From: Rhodospirillales bacterium 24-66-33
GTDB lineage: Bacteria > Pseudomonadota > Alphaproteobacteria > Reyranellales > Reyranellaceae
Reading direction: 5' to 3'
NCBI GenBank assembly: GCA_002281855.1
Contig: NCHQ01000023.1
Span: forward strand, 1 to 64,000
DNA: 64,000 bases
The position numbers and the translations under genes are program-made. How positions within the stretch are numbered: position 1 is the first letter of the stretch; each line of letters opens with the position of its first letter. The notes under the pieces were generated by a model that saw nothing but the letters and a program-made list of their open reading frames with translations, was not told the origin of the DNA and did no database searches. Positions 25,873 to 33,857 of the stretch are shown here, in pieces.

Positions 25873-27258
25873 ATGGCGGATAACGTTCGGTTCACCCTCA
25901 ATGACAGGCCAGTGGAGATCGTCGGCGTTCCGCCGATGACGACCCTGCTCGACTGGCTGCGCGACCATCGCGGCCTGCGCGGCACCAAGGAGGGCTGCGC
26001 GGAAGGCGATTGCGGCGCCTGCACCGTGGTACTGGAACGCGAGGGCCGCCGCGACGCGGTGAATTCCTGCATCGTCCTGCTGGGCCAGCTCGACGGCCAG
26101 TCGGTGCGCACGGTCGAAGGGCTGCGGGGCGCCGACGGCGGGCCGCATCTGGTCCAGACCGCGATGGCCGAAGCCGATGCCACGCAATGCGGCTTCTGTA
26201 CCCCTGGCTTCGTCATGTCGGCCGTCGCTTATGCGAGCAGCGGCGGCACGGCCGACCCCGAAGCGATCCACGAAGCGCTGGCGGGCAACCTCTGCCGCTG
26301 CACCGGTTATCGGCCGATCGTCGAGGCGATGACGCGGATCGCCGGCCTCGCCGTCGAGCCGCCGCCTGCACCCTCTCTCGAAGCGCGAACGGGGTCGGTG
26401 GCATTCGATGGCGCCTTCTTCGCGCCGCGCAGTCTCGAGGAGCTCCTGGCCCTGCGCTCGGCTCATCCGGACGCGTTGCTGCTGGCCGGCGGCACCGATC
26501 TCGGCCTGCTGGCCAGCCGCGAGCGCAAGCCGCCGAAGGCCGTGATCCATCTTGCGCACGTGCCCGAGCTGGCGGCGATCTCTGCGACCGCGGACAAGAT
26601 CACGATTGGCGCGGCAGTCACCTATGAAGCCGCTGCGCCAACCCTGATCGAGACTTTTCCCGCGCTGCGCGCCTATCTCTCGCGGCTGGGGTCGCGGCAG
26701 ATCCGCAACATGGGCACGATCGGCGGCAATATCGGCACGGCCTCGCCGATCGGCGACATGCCGCCGGTGCTGCTGGCGCTGGAAGCCAGCCTGACGCTGG
26801 TGTCGAAGCGGGGCACCCGCGAAGTCCTGCTGGACGATTTCTTCCTCGACTATCGCAAGACCGCGCTGGCGCCCGACGAGATCATCCTGAACCTCTCGAT
26901 GCCGCGCCTGTGGGAGGGCGAGACCTTCCACTGCGACAAGGTGAGCAAGCGCCGCGACCAGGACATCTCGACCGTCGCCGGCGCCTACCGCGTACGCATC
27001 CGCAACGGCAAAATCGAGGATGCGCGACTGGCCTTCGGCGGCATGGCGGCAACGCCGCGCCGCGCGCCCGCGGCCGAAGCGGCCCTGCTGAAGGACGGTT
27101 TTGCGGCCGCGATCGCTGCCATCGAGACGGACTTCACGCCGCTCGACGACTGGCGCGGCTCGGCCGCCTATCGTTTGAGGATCGCGGCCAACCTGCTGCG
27201 GCGGCTGGAACTGCGCCTCGCCGAGCCGGGGCGCGTGTTGGAGGTCGAGGCGCTGTGA
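25873..27258 (+). CDS. xdhA: xanthine dehydrogenase-like small subunit (2Fe-2S and FAD domains)
   Basis: The product has 461 residues; I chose ATG 25873 (MADNVRFTLNDRPVE). Two [2Fe-2S] clusters are visible: plant-type KEGCAEGDCGACTVVL (about residues 41-57) and CGFCTPGFVMS...CRCTGYRPI. The FAD domain follows with LLLAGGTDLGLLASRE and MGTIGGNIGTASPIGDMPPVLLAL, then the CO-dehydrogenase flavoprotein C-terminal domain. Domain order matches two-subunit bacterial XdhA. It passes electrons from the molybdenum subunit to NAD+ or another acceptor. Its stop overlaps the GTG of the next gene. No xdhC cofactor chaperone lies nearby. Confidence 0.92.
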   Translation: MADNVRFTLNDRPVEIVGVPPMTTLLDWLRDHRGLRGTKEGCAEGDCGACTVVLEREGRRDAVNSCIVLLGQLDGQSVRTVEGLRGADGGPHLVQTAMAEADATQCGFCTPGFVMSAVAYASSGGTADPEAIHEALAGNLCRCTGYRPIVEAMTRIAGLAVEPPPAPSLEARTGSVAFDGAFFAPRSLEELLALRSAHPDALLLAGGTDLGLLASRERKPPKAVIHLAHVPELAAISATADKITIGAAVTYEAAAPTLIETFPALRAYLSRLGSRQIRNMGTIGGNIGTASPIGDMPPVLLALEASLTLVSKRGTREVLLDDFFLDYRKTALAPDEIILNLSMPRLWEGETFHCDKVSKRRDQDISTVAGAYRVRIRNGKIEDARLAFGGMAATPRRAPAAEAALLKDGFAAAIAAIETDFTPLDDWRGSAAYRLRIAANLLRRLELRLAEPGRVLEVEAL

Positions 27259-29573
27259 GCGGCAAGGTCCATACGGCGCAGCGTCACGACAGCGCCCTGA
27301 AGCACGTCACCGGGCAGGCACTCTATATCGACGACATGCCCGAGCCGCCGGGCACCTTGCACGGCGCCCTGGTCCTGAGCCGGGTCGCCTGCGGCAAGCT
27401 CGTGCGGCTCGACACAGCCTTTGCCGCTTCGATGCCGGGCGTGGTGGCGGTACTGGGGCCCCAGGACATTCCCGGCCGCAACGATATCGCGGCCATCGGC
27501 AAGAACGAGCCGCTGTTCGCCACCGACCGGATCGAGTTCGCCGGCCAGACCCTGGCGATGGTTGTCGCGGAGAGCCTCGACACCGCGCGGGCGGCCGCCG
27601 AGAAGGTCGTCGTGGAGATCGAAGCCGAGGAGGCGGTCCTCGACATCGAGACGGCGCTCGCCCGCGAATCCTACGTGCAGGCGCCGGCCACGATCGTGCG
27701 CGGCGATCCGGAGACGGTGCTGGCTAGCGCGCCGCATCGGATCACGGCCGAATTCAGCGTCGGCGGGCAGGAGCATTTCTATCTCGAGGGTCAGATCGCC
27801 TTCGCGCTGCCCGGCGAAGATGGCGACATCACCGTCCATTCCTCGACCCAGCATCCGACCGAGGTCCAGCATGTCTGCGCCCGGCTGCTGGATTGCGACT
27901 TCAACCGTGTGACGGTGGTGGTGCGCCGCCTGGGCGGCGGCTTCGGCGGCAAGGAGAGCAACGCCTCCTGGGTCGCGGCGGCGGCGGCCGTCGCGGCGAG
28001 CCATACCGGCCGGCCGGTGAAGCTGCGGCTGCCGCGCGAGGTCGACATGCTGACGACCGGCAAGCGCCATGGTTTCGACTATCGCTACACGGTGGGCTTC
28101 GACGACGATGGCCGTGTGCTGGCGCTCGATGCCGTGCTGGCGGCCGATGCCGGCTGGAGTCTCGACATGACTCCCGGTGTCGTGACGCGGGCGCTCACCC
28201 ATACGGACAACGCCTACTGGATTCCGCATTTCCGGGCCGTGGGCTACGCCTGCCGCACCAACAAGCAGTCGAACACGGCGTTCCGCGGCTTCGGCGGGCC
28301 GCAGGGCGTCGTGGTGATGGAGGATGCGCTCGACCGGATCGCGCTTCATCTCGGCCGCGATCCGGTCGAGGTGCGCGCGCTCAACTTCTATGCCGAGGGC
28401 CGGGACGAGACGCCCTACGGCCAGACGGTCGACGAGAATCATCTGGAACGCTGCTGGGCCGAAGTGAAGGCCGGCGGCGAACTGGAGCGGCGGCGTGCCG
28501 AGATCGATGCCTTCAATGCGACCAACCCGGTGCTGAAGCGCGGGCTGGGGCTCTTCCCCCTGAAGTTCGGCATCTCCTTCAACCTGCCGCACATGAACCA
28601 GGCCGGCGCACTGGTGCATGTCTATACCGACGGTTCGATCCGCCTGAACCATGGCGGCACCGAGATGGGGCAGGGGCTGTTCATCAAGGTGGCCCAGGTG
28701 GTGGCCGAAGTGTTCAAGGTCGATGTCGAGCGCATCCGGCCCTCCGCCACCTCGACCGCCGAAGTCCCTAACACTTCGCCGACCGCGGCCTCGACGGGCT
28801 CGGACCTCAACGGCTGGGCGGCCTGGGACGCGGCGAACACGATCCGTAGCCGCATGGTAGCCTTTGCCGCCGAGCATTTCGGCGTGGCCGAAGCCGACAT
28901 CGAATTCGCCGACGGCAACGTGCGCATCGCCAGGCCCGGCAGCAACCAGGTGCTGAGCTTCGGCGAGCTCGCCAAGCTCTGCTGGCTCGGCCGGGTCTCG
29001 CTTTCCGCGACCGGCTACTACAAGACGCCGAAGATCCATTGGGATCCCGTCGCGATGCATGGCCGGCCGTTCTTCTACTTCTCCTTCGGCGCGGCGATGG
29101 CGGAAGTCGCGATCGATACTCTCACCGGGGAGAGTCGCGTCCTGCGCGCCGACCTCGTCCAGGATTGCGGCGAATCGCTCAATCCCGCCATCGACCTCGG
29201 GCAGATCGAGGGTGCCTTCGTGCAGGGCCAGGGCTGGCTCACCTGCGAGGAACTGTGGTGGGATGCGAAGGGCCGGCTGCGCACGGCCGGCCCGTCGACC
29301 TACAAGATCCCCGGCAGCCGCGACGTGCCCCCGGTGTTCAATGTCAGGCTGCTCGACCATGCGCCGTCGCGCGAGGCCACGATCTTCCGCTCCAAGGCAG
29401 TGGGCGAACCGCCGCTGATGCTGGCGACCGCGGTGTGGACGGCGCTCAAGGATGCGATCGGCGCGGCGGGCAACGGCCGGGTGCCGGTACGGCTCGACGC
29501 GCCGGCTACGCCCGAGCGCGTGCTCGCGGCGGTCGAGCAGGTTCGTCGGGAGACCCGAACAGCCGCTCCATGA
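27255..29573 (+). CDS. xdhB: xanthine dehydrogenase-like molybdopterin-binding subunit
   Basis: The product has 772 residues, GTG start overlapping xdhA. It is a molybdenum hydroxylase: GGGFGGKESNAS carries the glutamate equivalent to bovine Glu802, SNTAFRGFGGPQGVVVMED carries the Arg/Phe of the substrate pocket, and VGEPPLMLA holds the catalytic glutamate equivalent to Glu1261. In bovine enzyme a Phe-Thr pair follows GIS in the pocket; here the same place reads GISFNLPHMNQ, so Thr is Asn. A purine or related N-heterocycle is likely, but substrate specificity may be altered. Its last 68 bases overlap the convergent tetR gene. Confidence 0.9.
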   Translation: MSGKVHTAQRHDSALKHVTGQALYIDDMPEPPGTLHGALVLSRVACGKLVRLDTAFAASMPGVVAVLGPQDIPGRNDIAAIGKNEPLFATDRIEFAGQTLAMVVAESLDTARAAAEKVVVEIEAEEAVLDIETALARESYVQAPATIVRGDPETVLASAPHRITAEFSVGGQEHFYLEGQIAFALPGEDGDITVHSSTQHPTEVQHVCARLLDCDFNRVTVVVRRLGGGFGGKESNASWVAAAAAVAASHTGRPVKLRLPREVDMLTTGKRHGFDYRYTVGFDDDGRVLALDAVLAADAGWSLDMTPGVVTRALTHTDNAYWIPHFRAVGYACRTNKQSNTAFRGFGGPQGVVVMEDALDRIALHLGRDPVEVRALNFYAEGRDETPYGQTVDENHLERCWAEVKAGGELERRRAEIDAFNATNPVLKRGLGLFPLKFGISFNLPHMNQAGALVHVYTDGSIRLNHGGTEMGQGLFIKVAQVVAEVFKVDVERIRPSATSTAEVPNTSPTAASTGSDLNGWAAWDAANTIRSRMVAFAAEHFGVAEADIEFADGNVRIARPGSNQVLSFGELAKLCWLGRVSLSATGYYKTPKIHWDPVAMHGRPFFYFSFGAAMAEVAIDTLTGESRVLRADLVQDCGESLNPAIDLGQIEGAFVQGQGWLTCEELWWDAKGRLRTAGPSTYKIPGSRDVPPVFNVRLLDHAPSREATIFRSKAVGEPPLMLATAVWTALKDAIGAAGNGRVPVRLDAPATPERVLAAVEQVRRETRTAAP

Positions 29574-30144
29574 GCTGGACCAGGGTGCGGTCCATCTCGC
29601 GACGCGCGGCCTTTTCATCCTTGGCTTCGGCGACCCACAGAGCGGCTTCGTTGAAGGCGCCGGACAGCAGGAAGGTGATCGGCTCGACGCTGAGGGTCTG
29701 ATCCGGGCGTGCAGCGAGGACAGCGGCCACGCCCTCGCGCAGCGAGCGCAGTCCATGCGGCGCATCGATCTCGCGCCAGCGGTGCCAGCCCAGCACGGCA
29801 GGCGCATCTATCAGGTAGATGCGGCGCACGGCGGGATCGAGACAGGCATCGATGAAGGCGCGCGTGCCCTCGATCAGCGCCTGCAGGGGATCGCCGGCGG
29901 GCTCCGCCCTCTTGTCGATCGCCGCCGCGATCTCGCTCGCCACCTCTTCCACTATGGCCTCGAACACGGCGCGTTTGTCCTTGAAGTGATAGTAGAGCGC
30001 GCCGCGCGTCACCTCGGCCCGCTGCACGATCTCCTCGGTCGCCGCGGCGTCGTAGCCGGAGGCGGCGAAGATCAGCCGCGCTTCCCGCAGCAACGTCGCG
30101 CGCGTGACGGCCAGCCGCTCCGCCTGGGTCCGGGGTCTTGACAT
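29506..30144 (-). CDS. TetR/AcrR family transcriptional regulator
   Basis: The product has 212 residues. The N-terminal helix-turn-helix is canonical: ATLLREARLIFAASGYDAAATEEIVQRAEVTRGALYYHFKDKRAVFEAI. The ligand-binding C-terminal domain begins at about residue 80 and includes RRIYLIDAPAVLGWHRWREID, resembling the TetR_C_11-like group. It is divergent from the VOC gene over 66 bases with two matching operator-like sites, so autoregulation and control of the VOC/SDR genes are inferred. Its 3' end overlaps xdhB on the opposite strand. Confidence 0.92.
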   Translation of the reverse strand: MSRPRTQAERLAVTRATLLREARLIFAASGYDAAATEEIVQRAEVTRGALYYHFKDKRAVFEAIVEEVASEIAAAIDKRAEPAGDPLQALIEGTRAFIDACLDPAVRRIYLIDAPAVLGWHRWREIDAPHGLRSLREGVAAVLAARPDQTLSVEPITFLLSGAFNEAALWVAEAKDEKAARREMDRTLVQLMERLFGSPDEPARPPRARARA

Positions 30145-30185
30145 ACATACAACCTGTATCTAAATCGCCGACATACCGATTGTAG
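30145..30185. promoter_or_regulatory. two operator-like dyads in the tetR/VOC intergenic region
   Basis: ACATAC-AACC-TGTAT at 30145-30159 contains the dyad ATACA-ACC-TGTAT. ACATAC-CGAT-TGTAG at 30171-30185 repeats the same layout 26 bases on. The first site touches the tetR start codon and the second lies 26 bases before the VOC start, a typical arrangement for a self-regulating TetR repressor. Confidence 0.6.
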
Positions 30186-30210
30186 GTAAATGGCCACAGA
30201 GGAGAGGGCA

Positions 30211-30636
30211 ATGCAGCTCAGGGAGTTCTACACCGTGCTCTGCACCGACGACGTCGCCGGCACCGCTTCCTTCTGGGAAAAGCATTTCGGTTTCCGCCGC
30301 GCCTTCGAGGCCGACTGGTATGTCCATCTGACCGGCACGGACTCCGACAAGGCGAACCTCGCCATCCTCGACTATCGCCACGAGACGATTCCCGCGCCGT
30401 TCCGCAAGAAGGCATCGGGCGTGCTGATCAACGTCGAGGTCGACGATGTCGATGCGCTCTATGCCCAGGCGCAGGCGGCCGGACTGAAGATTCACCTGCC
30501 GCTGCGTGACGAGCCTTTCGGCCAGCGGCACTTCATCACCGAGGATCCCAACGGCATCGCCATCGACGTGATCAAGCCGATTCCGCCCAGCGCGGAGTTC
30601 GCCCAGCAATACGCGCCGGACTCGCTGCCCCGCTGA
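30211..30636 (+). CDS. VOC-family (glyoxalase/bleomycin-resistance fold) protein
   Basis: The product has 141 residues. ATG 30211 is preceded at ideal spacing by AGAGGAGAGG; an ATG at 30190 lies upstream of that site and is less likely. It is a single vicinal-oxygen-chelate domain with two beta-alpha-beta-beta-beta modules: FYTVLCTDDVAGTASFWEKHFGF and GVLINVEVDDVDALYAQAQAAG, ending RHFITEDPNGIAIDVI, where the final acidic residue is a usual metal ligand position. The enzyme class is unassigned; lyase, dioxygenase and antibiotic-binding roles all occur. Probably TetR-regulated. Confidence 0.88.
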   Translation: MQLREFYTVLCTDDVAGTASFWEKHFGFRRAFEADWYVHLTGTDSDKANLAILDYRHETIPAPFRKKASGVLINVEVDDVDALYAQAQAAGLKIHLPLRDEPFGQRHFITEDPNGIAIDVIKPIPPSAEFAQQYAPDSLPR

Positions 30637-30683
30637 TCGATGGATAAGGTGTCGCCCGATTTTGAAGCTTTCGGGAGGACAAG

Positions 30684-31481
30684 ATGGACGTACGTATGGA
30701 TGGCCGCGTGGCCGTGATCACCGGCGCGAGCACGGGCCTGGGCCTCGCCATGGCCAAGGAGTTCGCGGCGTCGGGCGCATCGGTGGCGCTGCTGGCGCGC
30801 AAGCAGGACGCGCTGACTGCCGCCAAGGCCGAAGTGCAGAAGGCGGCCGGCAAGGCCAACATCAAGATCGAGGCCTATTCCTGCGACGTCGCGAAGGCCG
30901 CGCCCATCGCCGACACCTTCAAGAAGATCGAGGCCGAGTTCGGCAAGGTCGACATCGTCGTGAACAATGCGGGCATCAGCCACGCCAAGTCGTTCGAGAC
31001 CGTGACCGACGAGGACTGGCAGGGCGACCTCGACCTCAAGCTGTTCGCCGCCATCCGTCTCAGCCGCGCGGCGATCCCTGGCATGCGTGAGCGCAAGTGG
31101 GGCCGCATCGTCAACGTGCTGAACATCGGCGCCAAGGCGCCGACCGCCAACTCGACGCCGACCAGCGTCAGCCGTGCCGCGGGCCTCGCGCTCACCAAGG
31201 CGATGAGCCAGGAACTCGCCAAGGACAACATCCTCGTCAACGCGATGCTGGTGGGCCTGATCGAGAGCGACCAGTGGCAGCGCCGTCACAAGACCGCGGC
31301 GGGCGAGGGCAAGACCTACGAGGAGTTCCTGGCCGGCATGGCCAAGGGCCGCATCCCGCTCGGCCGCATGGGCAAGGCCGAGGAATTCGCCCGCATGGCC
31401 TGCTTCCTCTGCTCCGATGCCGGCTCCTTCATCACCGGCGTCGCCATCAACGTCGACGGCGGCGCGAGCCCGGTGGTCTGA
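30684..31481 (+). CDS. SDR-family protein with substituted catalytic Tyr and Lys
   Basis: The product has 265 residues, with GGGAGGA before ATG 30684. The cofactor motif TGASTGLGLAMAKEF and NNAGISHAKSF are normal, and the C-terminus FITGVAINVDGGASPVV is standard. The catalytic Y-x3-K segment instead reads TSVSR within NSTPTSVSRAAGLALTKAM: Thr for Tyr and Arg for Lys. The family (SDRs with STPTSVSRAAG) recurs in proteobacteria as far as I recall, so this looks like a conserved variant rather than decay. It follows the VOC gene by 47 bases and is probably co-transcribed. Confidence 0.85.
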   Translation: MDVRMDGRVAVITGASTGLGLAMAKEFAASGASVALLARKQDALTAAKAEVQKAAGKANIKIEAYSCDVAKAAPIADTFKKIEAEFGKVDIVVNNAGISHAKSFETVTDEDWQGDLDLKLFAAIRLSRAAIPGMRERKWGRIVNVLNIGAKAPTANSTPTSVSRAAGLALTKAMSQELAKDNILVNAMLVGLIESDQWQRRHKTAAGEGKTYEEFLAGMAKGRIPLGRMGKAEEFARMACFLCSDAGSFITGVAINVDGGASPVV

Positions 31482-31490
31482 CCTTCTTCT

Positions 31491-31513
31491 CCTCCCCCGT
31501 CACACGGGGGAGG
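31491..31513. terminator. GC-rich hairpin between convergent genes (repeat family B)
   Basis: CCTCCCCCGT-CAC-ACGGGGGAGG is a perfect 10-bp stem with a 3-base loop and no T-run. The same stem occurs at 6089-6111. It sits between the SDR stop and the stop of the convergent COQ4-motif gene, so it plausibly terminates or stabilises both transcripts. Confidence 0.6.
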
Positions 31514-31520
31514 TAATTGC

Positions 31521-32477
31521 TTAGAGCCGGTTGCCCGCTGGCGTCACGTTCCACTGGCGGCGCAGCTCGTCGAGGTCGTGCTCGACCCAGTCCCAGACGC
31601 TCCACTCGGGGTCGAACAGGTCGGCCGTCATCTCCGCGCCGCGCGCCCAGGCGTGCCAGAACTCGTCGGGATCGAGGCCGCCTTTGCCGGCATGGCCCAC
31701 GTCGTTCATCTGCTCGCCGAAGTGAAAGAAGAAGATCACCGGCAGGATGTGGCCGCTCATCGGATTGATGGGATGCATGCCGGCTGTGAAGGTCGAGACG
31801 AGGAGCTCGCCGCGCGCGCTGGTGTCGTAGCCCGAGATCACATGCGTCGAATCGTGCGCCGTGCCGAAGGCGGCGTTCAGCGCCGCCGGGTCACCCGGGA
31901 AGGGATAGCCGTTGGTCTTGTCGAAATCCCACAGCGCCTTGCCGAAGCTGTTCTGCGGCAGACCGCCCAGCGCCTCGTAGCGCGCGACCAGGCCGGGGTC
32001 GGCGTTGACGCCGGCATAGGGCCGGATCCAGGCGTTCGGATCGAGGCCCTCGGAGGAATGACTGAGCACGCTGTCGAAGTTCTTGCGCCACATGTCGGCG
32101 GCGGCCCAGGCGAGATGGCCCGAGGCCGCCTCGACGAGATCGGTGAGATAGTCGGCCTCGATGTCGAGGGCGCGGGAATAGTCCAGCACGCGCCTGAGCT
32201 TGCGGTGATCGAGCGTCCCGTCGACCATGGCCATGACGGCGAGATACTTCACCGCCTCCTCCGCCAGCGCGCGATCCTGCAGTGCCGCGACGAGGTCGGC
32301 CGGCTCGACGGCGGGAAGCGTGCCGAGATCGGTGAGGCCGCGGCGGCGCAGCAGATAGTGCCCCGCCGCCAGGATGCTCGCCGTGTCGGCGTAGCTGAGC
32401 GCGCGTCCGCCGGCCAGCGCCACCTGGCGCATGGCACCCAGGATGGTGTCGCTCTCGCGATGGCCGACGGCGCGCAC
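31521..32477 (-). CDS. TerB-like region plus COQ4-type HDxxH-x11-E metal-site protein
   Basis: The product has 318 residues; the GTG at 32477 lies 5 bases after the thiolase stop, and an ATG at 32432 is an alternative. Residues about 60-130 form a helical region like TerB (EEAVKYLAVMAMVDGTLDHRKLRRVLDYSRALDI). Residues 208-224 read HDSTH, eleven residues, then E: exactly the zinc-binding HDxxH-x11-E motif of the ubiquinone-biosynthesis protein COQ4. The C-terminal part (HPINPMSGHILPVIFFFHFGEQMND) is hydrophobic and could sit on a membrane. A ubiquinone or lipid-linked role is inferred only from the motif. Confidence 0.6.
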   Translation of the reverse strand: MRAVGHRESDTILGAMRQVALAGGRALSYADTASILAAGHYLLRRRGLTDLGTLPAVEPADLVAALQDRALAEEAVKYLAVMAMVDGTLDHRKLRRVLDYSRALDIEADYLTDLVEAASGHLAWAAADMWRKNFDSVLSHSSEGLDPNAWIRPYAGVNADPGLVARYEALGGLPQNSFGKALWDFDKTNGYPFPGDPAALNAAFGTAHDSTHVISGYDTSARGELLVSTFTAGMHPINPMSGHILPVIFFFHFGEQMNDVGHAGKGGLDPDEFWHAWARGAEMTADLFDPEWSVWDWVEHDLDELRRQWNVTPAGNRL

Positions 32478-32482
32478 GCGCT

Positions 32483-33652
32483 TTAGCGCAGCGGCTCGAG
32501 GATGCTCACATAGTTGGCGACGGCGGCACCGCCCATGTTGAACACGCCGCCCAGCTTCGCCTTGGGCAATTGCAGGCCTTCCGGCGCCGTGCCCGAGAGC
32601 TGCATCGCCGACATCACGTGCATGCTGACACCCGTGGCGCCGACCGGATGGCCCTTGGCCTTGAGGCCGCCCGAGACGTTGACCGGCAGCTTGCCGTCGC
32701 GCTCGACCCAGCCTTCGTGAATGGCGCGCTCGCCTTCGCCCGGCGCCGTCAGGCCCATCGCCTCGTACTCGATCAGCTCGGCCGAGGTGAAGCAGTCATG
32801 GCTCTCGACGAAGGAGAGGTCGAGCAGGTCGAGATGCGCCGACTTCAGCGCCCGCTGCCAGGCAAGCTGCGGTCCCTCGAACTTGATGATGTCGCGGCGG
32901 CTCATCGGCAGGAAATCGTTGACGTGCTCGGCGGCGCGGAAGGCGATCGCCTGCTTCATGCCGAGCGCCGTGCCGACGTCGGTCAGGATCACCGCCGCCG
33001 CGCCGTCGGTGACGGGCGAGCAGTCGGTGCGCTTCAGCGGGCCGGCGACGAACGGGTTCTTGTCCGACGGCGTGCGGCAGAACTCGTAGGCGAATTCCTT
33101 CTGGAAGTGCGCATAGGGGTTCTTCGCGCCGTTCCTGTGCGCCTTGACCGCGATCTTGGCGAGCGCATCGGACTTGTCGCCGTAGCGCTGGAAGTAGGCC
33201 GAGGTGATCTTGCCGAAGATGCCGGCGAAGCCCGCCTCGATGGTCGCTTCCTCGGCCACATAGGAGGCCTTGATCAGCACCTCGCCCGCCTGCGTGGAAT
33301 TGAGCTCGGTCATCTTCTCGACGCCGACCACCAGGACGAAGCGCGCCTTGCCGGCCGCCAGGGTGTTGAGGCCCATGTGGATCGCGGCCGAGCCGGTCGC
33401 GCAGGCATTCTCGACGCGGGTCGAGGGCTTGAAGCGCAGGTCGGGATGGGCCTGCAGGGCCAGGGAGGAGTGGAACTCCTGTCGCACGAAGCCGCCGTTC
33501 ATGTTGCCGACGTAGATGACGTCGACGTCTTTCGGCTCGATGCCGGCATGGGCGATGGCTTCGGACGCCGCCTTCACGATCAGCGACTCGCTGGTCTCGC
33601 CGTCGAGCTTGCCGAATTTGCCGTGGGACCAGCCAACGATGCACGCGGTCAT
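32483..33652 (-). CDS. thiolase-family protein (SCP-x/acetyl-CoA acetyltransferase type)
   Basis: The product has 389 residues. The nucleophile Cys84 lies in RVENACATGSAAIHMGL and the C-terminal motif GLKAKGHPVGATGVSMHVM carries the catalytic His. The second active-site Cys region of classical biosynthetic thiolases (CxG near the end) is replaced by GVFNMGGAAVANYVS, as in the SCP-2 thiolase group. It likely cleaves or forms beta-ketoacyl-CoA; the chain is unknown. It forms a two-gene operon with the COQ4-motif gene, 5 bases apart. Confidence 0.9.
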   Translation of the reverse strand: MTACIVGWSHGKFGKLDGETSESLIVKAASEAIAHAGIEPKDVDVIYVGNMNGGFVRQEFHSSLALQAHPDLRFKPSTRVENACATGSAAIHMGLNTLAAGKARFVLVVGVEKMTELNSTQAGEVLIKASYVAEEATIEAGFAGIFGKITSAYFQRYGDKSDALAKIAVKAHRNGAKNPYAHFQKEFAYEFCRTPSDKNPFVAGPLKRTDCSPVTDGAAAVILTDVGTALGMKQAIAFRAAEHVNDFLPMSRRDIIKFEGPQLAWQRALKSAHLDLLDLSFVESHDCFTSAELIEYEAMGLTAPGEGERAIHEGWVERDGKLPVNVSGGLKAKGHPVGATGVSMHVMSAMQLSGTAPEGLQLPKAKLGGVFNMGGAAVANYVSILEPLR

Positions 33653-33857
33653 GGAATGTCTCCTTGGTTCGTGGCGGCGACCCTAGACGCGGTCGTAGGG
33701 CCGGTCGAGAGGGTGCCATTATGTGCATATACACTTATACGCCGGCCCGGATCGCGCAAGAGGGCGATGCAAGAGCCTCCGCGCGGTCAGCGCGGCGCCC
33801 AAATTCCGCCGCGCGGCGGGTATTGACTGCATCCCTCAACCGGAGCCTCACTGGTAC

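Noticed and set aside
33700..33745. Imperfect palindrome GTGCATATACAC in the thiolase/coiled-coil intergenic region
   Set aside because: The halves mismatch at an internal pair and no second copy is present; kept only as an AT-rich promoter-like segment.
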